Source: Candidatus Methanomethylophilaceae archaeon
GTDB lineage: Archaea; Thermoplasmatota; Thermoplasmata; Methanomassiliicoccales; Methanomethylophilaceae
Direction of reading: 5' to 3'
DNA length: 64,000 nucleotides
NCBI GenBank assembly: GCA_017461225.1
Contig: JAFTYV010000008.1
Location: 16,013-80,012, forward strand
Shown: positions 34,880-43,525 of the stretch, piece after piece
Numbering within the stretch: position 1 is the stretch's first letter
How the letters are laid out: each line of letters opens with the position of its first letter
Made by a program: the position numbers and the translations under genes
The notes under the pieces: model-generated
What the model saw: the letters and a program-made list of their open reading frames with translations, nothing else
The model's database searches: none
What the model was told of the DNA's origin: nothing

Positions 34880-35756
34880 GGTCCTCTTCCACCTCTTCCT
34901 CCCTCGGGGATTCGAGGTCGTTGATGAACTCTATCTCCACCCTGCCGCGTTTCCCCATGGTGTGGATGAGCCCTATGACCAGTATCACCGTCAGGACCAC
35001 GAGTATGCCGATGAGCTCCCCCGCGTGCGGGGTGTCCAGGCCGAAGAGGAGGCTGTAGTCGTTCCTCTCCAGGACGATCTCGAGGGCGTTGTCGCCGGTC
35101 TCCACCTCCACGGTGGAGGACTGCATGAAGCCCTTGCACGACACAGTGAGCTCATAGGTCCCGATGTAGCACGAGGCCGAGAAGTAGCCCTTGTCGTTGG
35201 TGTAGGCGTAGGTGGTCTCGCCGTTGGACGAGACCAGGGACACCTGGGCGTCCTCCAGGGGGACCCTGCCGGAACCGTCCTTCCCGTAGACGTATCCGGC
35301 GATCTCGACCATGGTGATGCGCATCCCCACGGGGGAGTACCCGGATGCCACGCTCGTCAGCATGTACTTGCCGTCCACGAGCATCCCGTCCCTTATGTCG
35401 AACCTGACGAACTGCCCGTCCACCACGACCATGTCGCTGGGGAGGGTCTGGACGGTGTACCTCTCGTGCTCGAAGGTGAGGTACCTGCCCGTCCCGTCGG
35501 GGTAGGTGAACTCGAACCTCCCATCCGCATCGGTGACGCAGGTTCCGAGCGGGACCCTGTCGGAATCGTAGAGGGTGACGACGACGTCCCCGAACGGGAT
35601 GTTCTTCTCCAGGTTCGTGGAGACGTCCGCCACGAATCCGAATATGGTCGTGTCCCCGGGGACCTCGCTGGCGGGTTCCACCGTCCCATCCGATCCGAAG
35701 ACGGGGACGAGGACCGTGACGAGGGCGAGTGCGACCGCGACCAATCCGATTCTCAT
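34866..35756 (-). CDS. Membrane-anchored surface protein with carboxypeptidase-regulatory-like domains
   Basis: 296 residues. An N-terminal signal peptide or anchor (MRIGLVAVALALVTVLVPVF) is followed by two beta-sandwich domains of the CarboxypepD_reg/Cna-B type (GDVVVTLYDSDRVPLGTCVT with DADGRFEF, and VPLEDAQVSLVSSNGETT with NDKGYFSA). A membrane helix follows at about 252-275 (ELIGILVVLTVILVIGLIHT), then an acidic cytoplasmic tail. Such modular domains are used in archaeal cell-surface adhesins. The ATG at 35756 is preferred over two earlier ATGs, because a TATA-like cataatata lies about 26 bp upstream. Confidence 0.8.
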   Translation of the reverse strand: MRIGLVAVALALVTVLVPVFGSDGTVEPASEVPGDTTIFGFVADVSTNLEKNIPFGDVVVTLYDSDRVPLGTCVTDADGRFEFTYPDGTGRYLTFEHERYTVQTLPSDMVVVDGQFVRFDIRDGMLVDGKYMLTSVASGYSPVGMRITMVEIAGYVYGKDGSGRVPLEDAQVSLVSSNGETTYAYTNDKGYFSASCYIGTYELTVSCKGFMQSSTVEVETGDNALEIVLERNDYSLLFGLDTPHAGELIGILVVLTVILVIGLIHTMGKRGRVEIEFINDLESPREEEVEEDLRYP

Positions 35757-35872
35757 GAGCATGTGAACGAAATACACCATATATTATGGTAGCACAGGGC
35801 GCGACGGAGTCCGAACGAGTCCCTGAGAAGCATTAAATCCGCCCCATCCATCCTGTAGGGGACGTGGTTCAA

Positions 35873-38800
35873 ATGATCGAGAGGGTAGACAGGACATACA
35901 CCAAGGACGAGGTAATGGGGTCCATGGAACCCCTCATCCGCACATGGTTCGACGAGAGGTTCGACGATCTGACGATCCCGCAGGCCAAGGCCATACCAGT
36001 CATCCACCAGCGCCGCAACGTCCTGGTCTCATCCCCCACGGGTTCCGGGAAGACCCTCACCGCATTCACCAGCATCATCAACGAGCTCACCAGGTACGCC
36101 CGCGAGGGGACCCTCGAGGAGAGGGTGTACTGCATATACGTGTCCCCCCTCAAGGCCCTCGCCAACGATGTCAACCGCAACCTCAACACACCCCTCGCCG
36201 AGATGAGGGAGGTCGCGGCCGCGCACGGGATGAACGTGCCCGACATCAGGGTCGCCGTCCGTTCGGGCGACACCCCCCAGAACGAGAGGCAGAGGATGGT
36301 GCGCCATCCCCCGCACATCCTCATCACCACCCCCGAGAGCCTCGCCCTCATCCTCGCCGCACCCAAGTTCAAGGATGCGTTCAGGAGGGTGGAGTGGGTC
36401 ATCCTCGACGAGATCCACGACATCTGCGATTCCAAGAGGGGCGCGTTCCTGTCCCTCACACTCGAGCGCCTGAGGCACCACTGCGAGACGGACTTCTCCA
36501 GGATCGGCCTGTCCGCGACGCTCGCCCCGATAGACGCTATAGCGGCGTACCTGGTCGGATGCAACCCCGACGGGTCGCCCCGCGACGTCGCGCTCATCGA
36601 GTCCGGTTCCAGGAAGCAGCTGGATCTGAGGGTCATCTGCCCCACCGAGGACATGACCGCGCTGTCCTCCGACATAGTCAACTCGATGATGTACGACACC
36701 CTCAGGGAGCTCGTCGACCAGCACGAGACCACCCTGGTATTCACCAACACCCGTTCCGGTGCGGAGAGCGTCGTCTACAAGCTGAAGGAGCGCGGTCTGG
36801 ACAACATAGAGGTCCACCACAGCTCCCTCGGGAAGGAGATCAGGCTCGATGTGGAGGAGCGCCTGAAGCGCGGTGAGATCAAATGCGTGGTCTCCTCCAC
36901 GTCGCTCGAACTGGGCATAGACATCGGGTCGGTCGACCTGGTGTGCCAGATCGGGTCCCCCAAGTCCGTGGCCAAGGGTCTCCAGAGGATCGGCCGCAGC
37001 GGACACAGCTTCGGGAAGGTGGCCAAGGGCAGGCTCCTCGTGTTCGACCCCGACGACCTTGTCGAGTGCGCCGTGATGTGCCGTGCCGCCCACAGGGGCG
37101 ACATAGACCGCGTGGGGATACCGGAGAACTGCCTGGACGTCCTGTCCCAGACCGTCGTCGGGATGAGTCTGGACAGCAGGTGGTCCGTGTCGGAGGCCTA
37201 CGACCTCGTCCGCGGGTCCTACTGCTACCGCGACCTCACGGAGTCCACCTTCACCGAGGTCCTGCGCTACCTGGGGTCCAAGGACGACTTCGAGGGCGTG
37301 TACTCCAAGATATGGTACGACGTGGAGCAGCAGGAGTTCGGGAGGAAGAAGGGGTCCAGGATGATCTACTTCATGAACCTGGGCACGATCCCCGAGGAGG
37401 CCAACTACAGGGTGGTCACCAGCCACGGTACCACCGCCGGGGAGCTCTCCGAGAAGTTCGTGGAGCGCCTGTCGCCCCGCGACGTCTTCGTCCTCGGGGG
37501 ACGTTCCTTCGAGTTCGTCCGTTCGAAGGGCATGACCGCGTACGTGAAGGAGGCCAACGGCAGGAAGCCCACCGTCCCGTCGTGGGCGGGGGAGATGCTG
37601 CCCCGCAGCTTCGACCTCTCCATGGACATCGCCAGGTTCAGGAGGGAGATGGCCGACAGGATCCTACTCTCCGATGAGGAGGCGATAGCCGGGATATCCG
37701 ACGAGTTCGACGTCGACACGGGTTCCGCCCGCAGCGTCCTGTCCTACTTCCGCGAGCAGGTGGCGGTGGCGGGTTTCATCCCGGACGACCGCAGGCTCGC
37801 GGTTGAGGAGTACGTGGATCCCTCAGGCAACCAGAAGATCGTGTTCCACTTCCCGTTCGGACGCAGGGTGAACGACGCCCTGTCCCGCGCCTACGCGTAC
37901 AGGATGTCGGGGATGATGGGTGCGAACGTGTCCGTGACCATCTCGGACGACAGCTTCATGCTGGGGTGCCCCCGCAGGTTCGACCTCAACCAGGTCCCCG
38001 GCCTCATAAGGTCCTCCGAGCTGGACGCCGTCCTCAGGAGGTCCATCAAGGACTCGGAGATATTCAAGCTCAGGTTCAGGCACACGGCCGCCCGCAGCTT
38101 CATGATCCTGCGCAACTACATGGGCCGTCCCATATCCGTCAACAGGCAGCAGATCCGTTCGACGTACCTCCTCGAGATGCTGGGCGACATGGAGAACGTC
38201 CCCGTCATCGAGGAGACCTACAGGGAGGTCCTGGAGGACGACATGGACATAAAGAACGCCAAGGTCGTGCTGGACACCATAGAGTCGGGGGACATGACCG
38301 TGTCCGTCATACCCTTCACGGGCACCCCGTCCCCGTTCGCCCACTCGGCCATCCTGTCCGGTTTCTCCGACATCGTCCTCATGGAGGACCGCTCCGCCCT
38401 CCTGAGGGAGCTCCACCGCAAGGTCCTGTACCGTGCACTCGGGGACTCCGTCAGCGAGTTCGAGTTCACGGAGGACCAGATCGTGCCGTACTACGCTCAG
38501 AAACCCGGGCGCATCATGGGCAGGGACGACATCCCGGCCCTCCTGATGCAGACGGGCCCCCTCCAGGCCCTGCGCGAACGCGGCAGGAACATCTACACCT
38601 ACACGGACGAGGACAAGAAGACCGTGGACGGCTGGGTGCGCGAACTGCTCCGCGAGGGGCGCATAGGCACGGTGTTCCTCGACGAGCCCCACATCATGGT
38701 GGCATCGGAGATACCGTACTACGCCGCCGCCACGCGCAGGGAGCGCGAGTTGACCGATACGGACGAGGCGGTCCTGTCGGTGGTCGGCGAGGACACGACC

Positions 38801-41236
38801 CTTGCGGAGGTGGCGTCGCAGCTGGACATCAGCGAGGATGTCGCGTACAGGTCCATGAGGAAGCTGGAGTCCATGTACGTGGTGACGAGGACGGACGTGT
38901 CCGGCAACAACAGGTGGTCCTTCTCGACCGTGACCTATCCGGAACACGACCGTCGCGAGTCCACGGACCGCATGGTCCTGAGGTTCCTGGAGTGCTTCGC
39001 ACCGTCCACCGTCCAGGAGGTCGCGTTCGCACTGGCGATCCCCGAGGACGCGGCACGCTCGTCGCTCGAGTCCCTGGTCGGTCGCGAGGACGTGGTCAAG
39101 GGGAGGTTCCTCGTCTCCGAGAACGACCAGTACATGCTGAAGCTGGACCACATGCGCCTGAAGGCGGGAAGCAGCAACGTGTACGACCACGAGACCGTGG
39201 AACGTTACAGGCTCGCCAAGGGGGCCCGTTTCGACAGCATCCGCGGGTTCTTCGAGTTCTTCGGCACCGCCGGAAACGAGCTCGACGTGTACAACAGGGT
39301 CGACGGTTTCGACCTCTCCGAGTGGTACTCCATGCGCGCATCCGGCGAGATCCTGCTCGGCAGGTTCGTCCGCGGCAAGGTCAGGTTCGTCATGTCCGAC
39401 GAGGCCGACCGCTACGCGGCGCTCAGACGCGACGAGACGCAACCAGATGACGCGAGGGTCCTGAGCATGGTCGACGGCCTGGGCTCCGCCACGATGAGGC
39501 AGGTGGTCGCGGAGACGGGCATGGAGAAGGACGTCGTTCGCGAGTCGCTGATGCGCCTGGACAGGTCCCTCCGCATAATACGCAACTTCGACGAGAGGGA
39601 GGACTGGGGGACCGAGAACACCTACGCGGTCTACCATCCCGGTACCCCCGACGGCGATCCCGCCCGCGACCTCCTCGCCAGGGCGATACGTGCGTTCGGA
39701 CCGGTGCCCTCCACCGCTCTGAGGTTCATGGTGGACCTCCCGCTGGACGAAATCGAGGCGATGGCACCGGGTCTCGGTGCCGAGACGATACTGGTGGGCG
39801 AGGGGCAGACCCCCATGTACGTGATGTCCGACGAGGTCCCCCTGTTGGAGGACGTCCCGTACACGGACCATCCCGTCAGGGTGGTGTCCCTCTCCGATCC
39901 GGACATAGGCTCCAGGTGGGCGGAGATAGCGTCCCGCTACGGTGACAAGTGGATATACCCCCTCGTCCGTGGCGACGTGCTCGTGGGCGCCCTCGAGATA
40001 TGGGAGATGTCCGGGTGCATCGAGATACGTTCCATGGACATGGACTCCCCGGACCTGCTCCCGGACGTCCTATCCGCCGTGGACCACCTGATGGGTTTCC
40101 ACAGGATGAAGGGCACGGACATCGTGCGCATACGCGAGGTGCTCAACGTGGCCGCTGAGGACCTGGATCCGGCGATGTCGGAGGTCCTGACCGGTGCCGG
40201 ATACCATCTCGTCAACGGGTTCTACGCCAAGGGCCGCTTCGTGCCGTGGAGCATCCCGGAGGACGACATGGTCGGGTACGTCCTCCGCAGGCAGAGGGTG
40301 GCCAGGGGCGACATGTACCCCACGGTCGCGGCGGCCATCGCCGAGCGCGGGTACATACGCGGGGACCAGGAGGCGCTCACACGCGTGGCCGAGAGAACGA
40401 CCATGAAGAGGCACATGGAGAAGGGGTACACCCTCAAGATGACCCTGTCCCCGCCGCTGCAGGGCTACACGGACAGGGACCACGCGATCCTGTTCCGTGC
40501 CGAGAAGGGCTATGTCCCGGAACCCCCCGCCCGCGACATCATAGCCCTCATCAAGGACCGCCAGCCCCTGTCCAAGAAGGACCTGCTCGAACACTCCCCG
40601 TACGCACCGGACACGACATCCGACATCCTGTCCGAGCTGTCCCACGGCTCCGTCGTGTACCAGGATGCGGACTCCAACTACTCGCTCGTCCCGTTGAACG
40701 GGATGGACCGCTACGAGGCCCAGAGGGAGGTCGTCCGCATGCACTTCCGCGACTTCGGAGTGTTCTCGGCCGAGCTCCTGTCCAGGTTCGTGTCCGGCAG
40801 GATGTCCGTCGTCAGGAGGATCCTTTCCGACCTCGAGGACGAGGGTTTCCTCAGGAAGGGGTTCTTCGTCAGGGACGATCCGACGCTCATGTGGATGGTC
40901 TCGGAGGACGTGGGTGTGCAACCCGAGAGGTTCACCGACGGCTTCGTCCTGAACAGCCAGGACAACCTCCACCTGTACCTGCGCGACAGGATCAAGCGCG
41001 AGGTCGGGTCCACGCGTTCCGTGGTGCTCTGCGGAACTAGGGTCGTAGGGTCGTTCAAGGGCAAGGTCTCCTCATCCGGAATCAAGGTGGAGGAGTTCGA
41101 GGGGAGCGACCGTGCGGACCGCATCATACGCGAGGCGTCGCAGTCACTGGGGGTCAGGTTGGACTCCGAGAGGCAGAGGGAGGACGACGACTGGGATGTG
41201 TCCGAGTTCTACGTCAAGGCGAATCCCGGAGCATGA
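35873..41236 (+). CDS. Very large Lhr-type superfamily 2 helicase (1787 residues)
   Basis: 1787 residues in one open frame. The N-terminal half is an Lhr core: Q-motif LTIPQAKAIP, Walker A SSPTGSGKT (about 53-61), DEIH (179-182), GLSATLAP, FTNTRSGAE, and TSLELGIDIG with QRIGRSGH. The Lhr-specific winged helix and beta-sheet bundle follow to about 900. The extra about 880 residues hold repeated winged-helix-like segments and pieces resembling AlkZ/HTH_42 glycosylase-type domains (PLVRGDVLVGALEIW, and near the end VVLCGTRVVGSFKGKV). Archaeal Lhr proteins are commonly near 900 residues. Probably acts in DNA repair. The start is ATG 35873; a GTG at 35864 is the alternative. Confidence 0.88.
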   Translation: MIERVDRTYTKDEVMGSMEPLIRTWFDERFDDLTIPQAKAIPVIHQRRNVLVSSPTGSGKTLTAFTSIINELTRYAREGTLEERVYCIYVSPLKALANDVNRNLNTPLAEMREVAAAHGMNVPDIRVAVRSGDTPQNERQRMVRHPPHILITTPESLALILAAPKFKDAFRRVEWVILDEIHDICDSKRGAFLSLTLERLRHHCETDFSRIGLSATLAPIDAIAAYLVGCNPDGSPRDVALIESGSRKQLDLRVICPTEDMTALSSDIVNSMMYDTLRELVDQHETTLVFTNTRSGAESVVYKLKERGLDNIEVHHSSLGKEIRLDVEERLKRGEIKCVVSSTSLELGIDIGSVDLVCQIGSPKSVAKGLQRIGRSGHSFGKVAKGRLLVFDPDDLVECAVMCRAAHRGDIDRVGIPENCLDVLSQTVVGMSLDSRWSVSEAYDLVRGSYCYRDLTESTFTEVLRYLGSKDDFEGVYSKIWYDVEQQEFGRKKGSRMIYFMNLGTIPEEANYRVVTSHGTTAGELSEKFVERLSPRDVFVLGGRSFEFVRSKGMTAYVKEANGRKPTVPSWAGEMLPRSFDLSMDIARFRREMADRILLSDEEAIAGISDEFDVDTGSARSVLSYFREQVAVAGFIPDDRRLAVEEYVDPSGNQKIVFHFPFGRRVNDALSRAYAYRMSGMMGANVSVTISDDSFMLGCPRRFDLNQVPGLIRSSELDAVLRRSIKDSEIFKLRFRHTAARSFMILRNYMGRPISVNRQQIRSTYLLEMLGDMENVPVIEETYREVLEDDMDIKNAKVVLDTIESGDMTVSVIPFTGTPSPFAHSAILSGFSDIVLMEDRSALLRELHRKVLYRALGDSVSEFEFTEDQIVPYYAQKPGRIMGRDDIPALLMQTGPLQALRERGRNIYTYTDEDKKTVDGWVRELLREGRIGTVFLDEPHIMVASEIPYYAAATRRERELTDTDEAVLSVVGEDTTLAEVASQLDISEDVAYRSMRKLESMYVVTRTDVSGNNRWSFSTVTYPEHDRRESTDRMVLRFLECFAPSTVQEVAFALAIPEDAARSSLESLVGREDVVKGRFLVSENDQYMLKLDHMRLKAGSSNVYDHETVERYRLAKGARFDSIRGFFEFFGTAGNELDVYNRVDGFDLSEWYSMRASGEILLGRFVRGKVRFVMSDEADRYAALRRDETQPDDARVLSMVDGLGSATMRQVVAETGMEKDVVRESLMRLDRSLRIIRNFDEREDWGTENTYAVYHPGTPDGDPARDLLARAIRAFGPVPSTALRFMVDLPLDEIEAMAPGLGAETILVGEGQTPMYVMSDEVPLLEDVPYTDHPVRVVSLSDPDIGSRWAEIASRYGDKWIYPLVRGDVLVGALEIWEMSGCIEIRSMDMDSPDLLPDVLSAVDHLMGFHRMKGTDIVRIREVLNVAAEDLDPAMSEVLTGAGYHLVNGFYAKGRFVPWSIPEDDMVGYVLRRQRVARGDMYPTVAAAIAERGYIRGDQEALTRVAERTTMKRHMEKGYTLKMTLSPPLQGYTDRDHAILFRAEKGYVPEPPARDIIALIKDRQPLSKKDLLEHSPYAPDTTSDILSELSHGSVVYQDADSNYSLVPLNGMDRYEAQREVVRMHFRDFGVFSAELLSRFVSGRMSVVRRILSDLEDEGFLRKGFFVRDDPTLMWMVSEDVGVQPERFTDGFVLNSQDNLHLYLRDRIKREVGSTRSVVLCGTRVVGSFKGKVSSSGIKVEEFEGSDRADRIIREASQSLGVRLDSERQREDDDWDVSEFYVKANPGA

Positions 41237-41331
41237 TATAACGTATGTTTAAAAAACGGTCGAAAATGCCCCGAAAACACGTCGGTGGTCGAACCTAATA
41301 CTATTAATAATTGTTAGGTCATGTTGCGGAC

Positions 41332-41715
41332 ATGAAGATTCCATGCGAACTCGTTGTCTGGTACGTGCTCCCCATGATCAGGAGGGAGGTCTCCAAGGAG
41401 CTCGTCTACACGCACGGTATGTCCCAGGCGGAGGTCGCCAGGAGGTTCGGTGTCACCGACGCCGCCATCTCCCAGTATCTCAAGAAGAAGAGGGGCGACA
41501 ACGCCCTCATAGAGGCCAGCCCGTTCTACCCCAAGTTCCTCGAGGCGATCAAGGAGTCCGCGACCCTCATCGCCGAGGACAGGAGCGATTTCTCGGTGGA
41601 GATGTGCAGGCTCTGCGGTGTCGTCAAGAAGATCGGGCTCCTCGCGATGATCTACGAGGACCAGACCGGATCCCCTCCTCCGAAGTGCGCCTGCCAGAGC
41701 ATCAACGATCTATGA
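41332..41715 (+). CDS. HTH transcriptional regulator with C-terminal cysteine cluster
   Basis: 127 residues, of the COG2522 type. The helix-turn-helix is at about residues 29-50 (MSQAEVARRFGVTDAAISQY). The second half has CxxC (MCRLCGVV) and, near the C-terminus, CxC (PPKCACQS), giving four cysteines able to bind a metal or Fe-S cluster. This suggests a redox- or iron-sensing repressor; the ligand is inferred. The ATG at 41332 lies 20-30 bp after an AT-rich ctattaataatt promoter element. The 3' end overlaps the convergent ogg gene by 14 bp. Confidence 0.8.
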   Translation: MKIPCELVVWYVLPMIRREVSKELVYTHGMSQAEVARRFGVTDAAISQYLKKKRGDNALIEASPFYPKFLEAIKESATLIAEDRSDFSVEMCRLCGVVKKIGLLAMIYEDQTGSPPPKCACQSINDL

Positions 41716-42523
41716 AGTCCGCGTGGTACAGGAACTCCTGTGCGTAACCGGCATACGCTCCGAACCTGGACATCCCGTACTCGGAGACCGTCCTGTAGCT
41801 GCCGCTCACCCCGTACATGCGTTCCATCATCTTCGATATGCGGACGTCCACGGGGAACGCGCACAGGTGACCGTACCCGAACAGGGCCACGCAGTCCGCG
41901 ACCTTTGGTCCGACACCCTTTATGTCCAGGAGCGCGGACACGCATCCGTGGTAGTCCAGCTCCGTCAGGGCGACGGGGTCCACGTCCCCGGACTCGACCC
42001 TCTCGGCCAGTTCTATGAAGCGACCCTCGCGGAACCCGAGTCTGCATGATGCCACCTCGTCCCTGCGGTCCAGGATCTGCCCCGGTGTCGGGAAGCTGCT
42101 CCTCCCGCCGAGATCGCGGCCGAACACCGTGCATACCGATTCGACCATCTTGCCAATGCGCGCCACGTTGGCGTTGGTCGCGAGGAGGTACGTCGCGAGG
42201 CACTCCCATGGTTCCTGGCGCAGTATGCGCAGCCCCGGGCACCTCCCGGCCAGTCCCGCCACGTATTGGTCGCGGGACGATATCTCCGAGATTATGGCGT
42301 CGAGGTCGTCCTCCGCACCCAGGTACCTCATGAGCATCGAACGGTCCTCGGTGCCGCGGACGTGGATCCCGTCCCCGCATTGGCGGAGGGTCACCACCTC
42401 CGAACCCAGGACCCCCTCCCATCCTCCCTCCGTCCTCCTCCAGCGGTGCGCCTGTCCGCATCCGAGCGTCGGGTCGAGGGAGATGTCTAGGTCGAGGATC
42501 ATGCCGACCGTATCGGGTCGCAT
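41702..42523 (-). CDS. ogg: 8-oxoguanine DNA glycosylase (Ogg1-like)
   Basis: 273 residues. Base-excision repair enzyme removing 8-oxoguanine. The HhH-GPD active site is intact: DIKGVGPKVADCVALFGYG with the Schiff-base lysine of GPK, followed by AFPVDVRISKMM with the catalytic aspartate. The N-terminal TATA-binding-like domain (LDPTLGCGQAHRW) is also of the Ogg1 type. ATG 42523 has a gctttaac element about 25 bp upstream, shared with the divergent endonuclease IV gene. Confidence 0.93.
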   Translation of the reverse strand: MRPDTVGMILDLDISLDPTLGCGQAHRWRRTEGGWEGVLGSEVVTLRQCGDGIHVRGTEDRSMLMRYLGAEDDLDAIISEISSRDQYVAGLAGRCPGLRILRQEPWECLATYLLATNANVARIGKMVESVCTVFGRDLGGRSSFPTPGQILDRRDEVASCRLGFREGRFIELAERVESGDVDPVALTELDYHGCVSALLDIKGVGPKVADCVALFGYGHLCAFPVDVRISKMMERMYGVSGSYRTVSEYGMSRFGAYAGYAQEFLYHADFIDR

Positions 42524-42543
42524 GCACTAAAACATGGCGAGGG

Positions 42544-42551
42544 GTTAAAGC
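42544..42551. promoter_or_regulatory. Single TATA-like element between ogg and endonuclease IV genes
   Basis: gttaaagc (gctttaac on the minus strand), centred at about 42547. The two start codons lie about 25 bp away on either side (42523 minus, 42574 plus). No other AT-rich element is present in the 50-bp gap, so one element may drive both repair genes as leaderless mRNAs. Confidence 0.5.
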
Positions 42552-42573
42552 GGTGTAAGGCATGGTCCGAACC

Positions 42574-43467
42574 ATGAGATTCGGCCCAGCAGGTTACCCG
42601 TCCGCGGGGAAGGCCCCGGAGAAGGCGTTGGAGTACACCAGAGGACTAGGTCTGGATGCCCTGGAGGTTGAGTTCGTCCGCGGGGCGAGGATCAAACCGG
42701 AGAGGGCGGCGGAGATAGGTGCCAAGGCGAGGCAGCTGGACATAAGGCTGAGTTGCCACGCACCGTACTACATCAGCTTCAACTCGGATTCCGTGGAGAC
42801 GCGTCAGAAGAGCATAGGTTGGGTCATGGACACCGCACGTGCCGCGCACAACCTGGGGGCGTACATAATCGTGATCCATGCCGCATCGTACGGGAAATCC
42901 CCCGACACCGCGCTCCCGTCCGTCGTGGACGGTCTGTCCAAGTGCAAGGACATGTTGGACGACGAGGGGATAAGGGATGTGATCCTCGGTGTGGAGACCA
43001 TGGGCAAGCTGGGCCAGTTCGGCACCCTGGACGAGATCGCGAAGGTTATGGACCAGGTGGACGGCGTCCGTCCTGTCCTCGATGTCGCCCATGTCCATGC
43101 ACGTGGCCGCGGTTGCCTGAGGACGGAGGCGGACATGAGGGGGCTCATGGACCAGTTCCTCCCGCTGTGCGGCGACATCGCCCACTTCCACATCAGCTGC
43201 ATAAAGTACGGCGACAAGGGGGAGATCTCCCATCTCCCGCTCGAGACGAAGGAGCCCGACCTGCAGATGCTTGCCGACATTCTCGACGACTCGAAGCAGG
43301 AGTGCACGTTCATCTGCGAATCCCCGCTCATCGAGCAGGATGCGGTGGTGTTCAGGGACATGTTCCCCTCCTACCGCCGCACCACGGGGAGACGGGGGAC
43401 CGTCCCCCATTTTATTTATATCAAGAATCATTCACCCGATACCATTGCCACTGTGGCTCAGCGGTAG
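42574..43467 (+). CDS. nfo: Deoxyribonuclease IV (endonuclease IV, AP endonuclease)
   Basis: 297 residues. Three-zinc TIM-barrel AP endonuclease, acting after glycosylases such as the divergent Ogg1. Metal-ligand blocks are LSCHAPYYIS, VIHAASYGK, GVETMGKLG, LDVAHVHARG, FHISCIKYG and CESPLIEQ. The start ATG 42574 matches the family N-terminus MRFGPAGYP; ATG 42562 is the alternative. The usual C-terminus would end near FRDMFPSY. Instead about 30 extra residues follow, past a terminator-like hairpin, and the only in-frame stop is a TAG inside tRNA-Thr. Confidence 0.9.
   Translation: MRFGPAGYPSAGKAPEKALEYTRGLGLDALEVEFVRGARIKPERAAEIGAKARQLDIRLSCHAPYYISFNSDSVETRQKSIGWVMDTARAAHNLGAYIIVIHAASYGKSPDTALPSVVDGLSKCKDMLDDEGIRDVILGVETMGKLGQFGTLDEIAKVMDQVDGVRPVLDVAHVHARGRGCLRTEADMRGLMDQFLPLCGDIAHFHISCIKYGDKGEISHLPLETKEPDLQMLADILDDSKQECTFICESPLIEQDAVVFRDMFPSYRRTTGRRGTVPHFIYIKNHSPDTIATVAQR
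43394..43408 (+). terminator. Hairpin near the 3' end of nfo
   Basis: GGGGGA - CCG - TCCCCC followed by attttattta, a good intrinsic-terminator shape, but still inside the nfo reading frame. The T-rich part also contains the TATA-like ttttatttatatc that probably drives the tRNA-Thr gene 24 bp later. Confidence 0.45.
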
Positions 43468-43521
43468 AGCGGCGGTTTCGTAAACCGTAGGCCGGGGGTT
43501 CGATCCCCTCCAGTGGCTCCA
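43447..43521 (+). tRNA. tRNA-Thr (anticodon CGT)
   Basis: 75 nt with a 7-bp acceptor stem (GCCACTG with CAGTGGC), D arm, anticodon loop TTCGTAA (anticodon CGT at 43479-43481), T loop TTCGATC, discriminator T and an encoded CCA. Its first 21 nt overlap the end of the nfo reading frame. A TATA-like element lies about 24 bp upstream. Confidence 0.96.
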
Positions 43522-43525
43522 CTTC

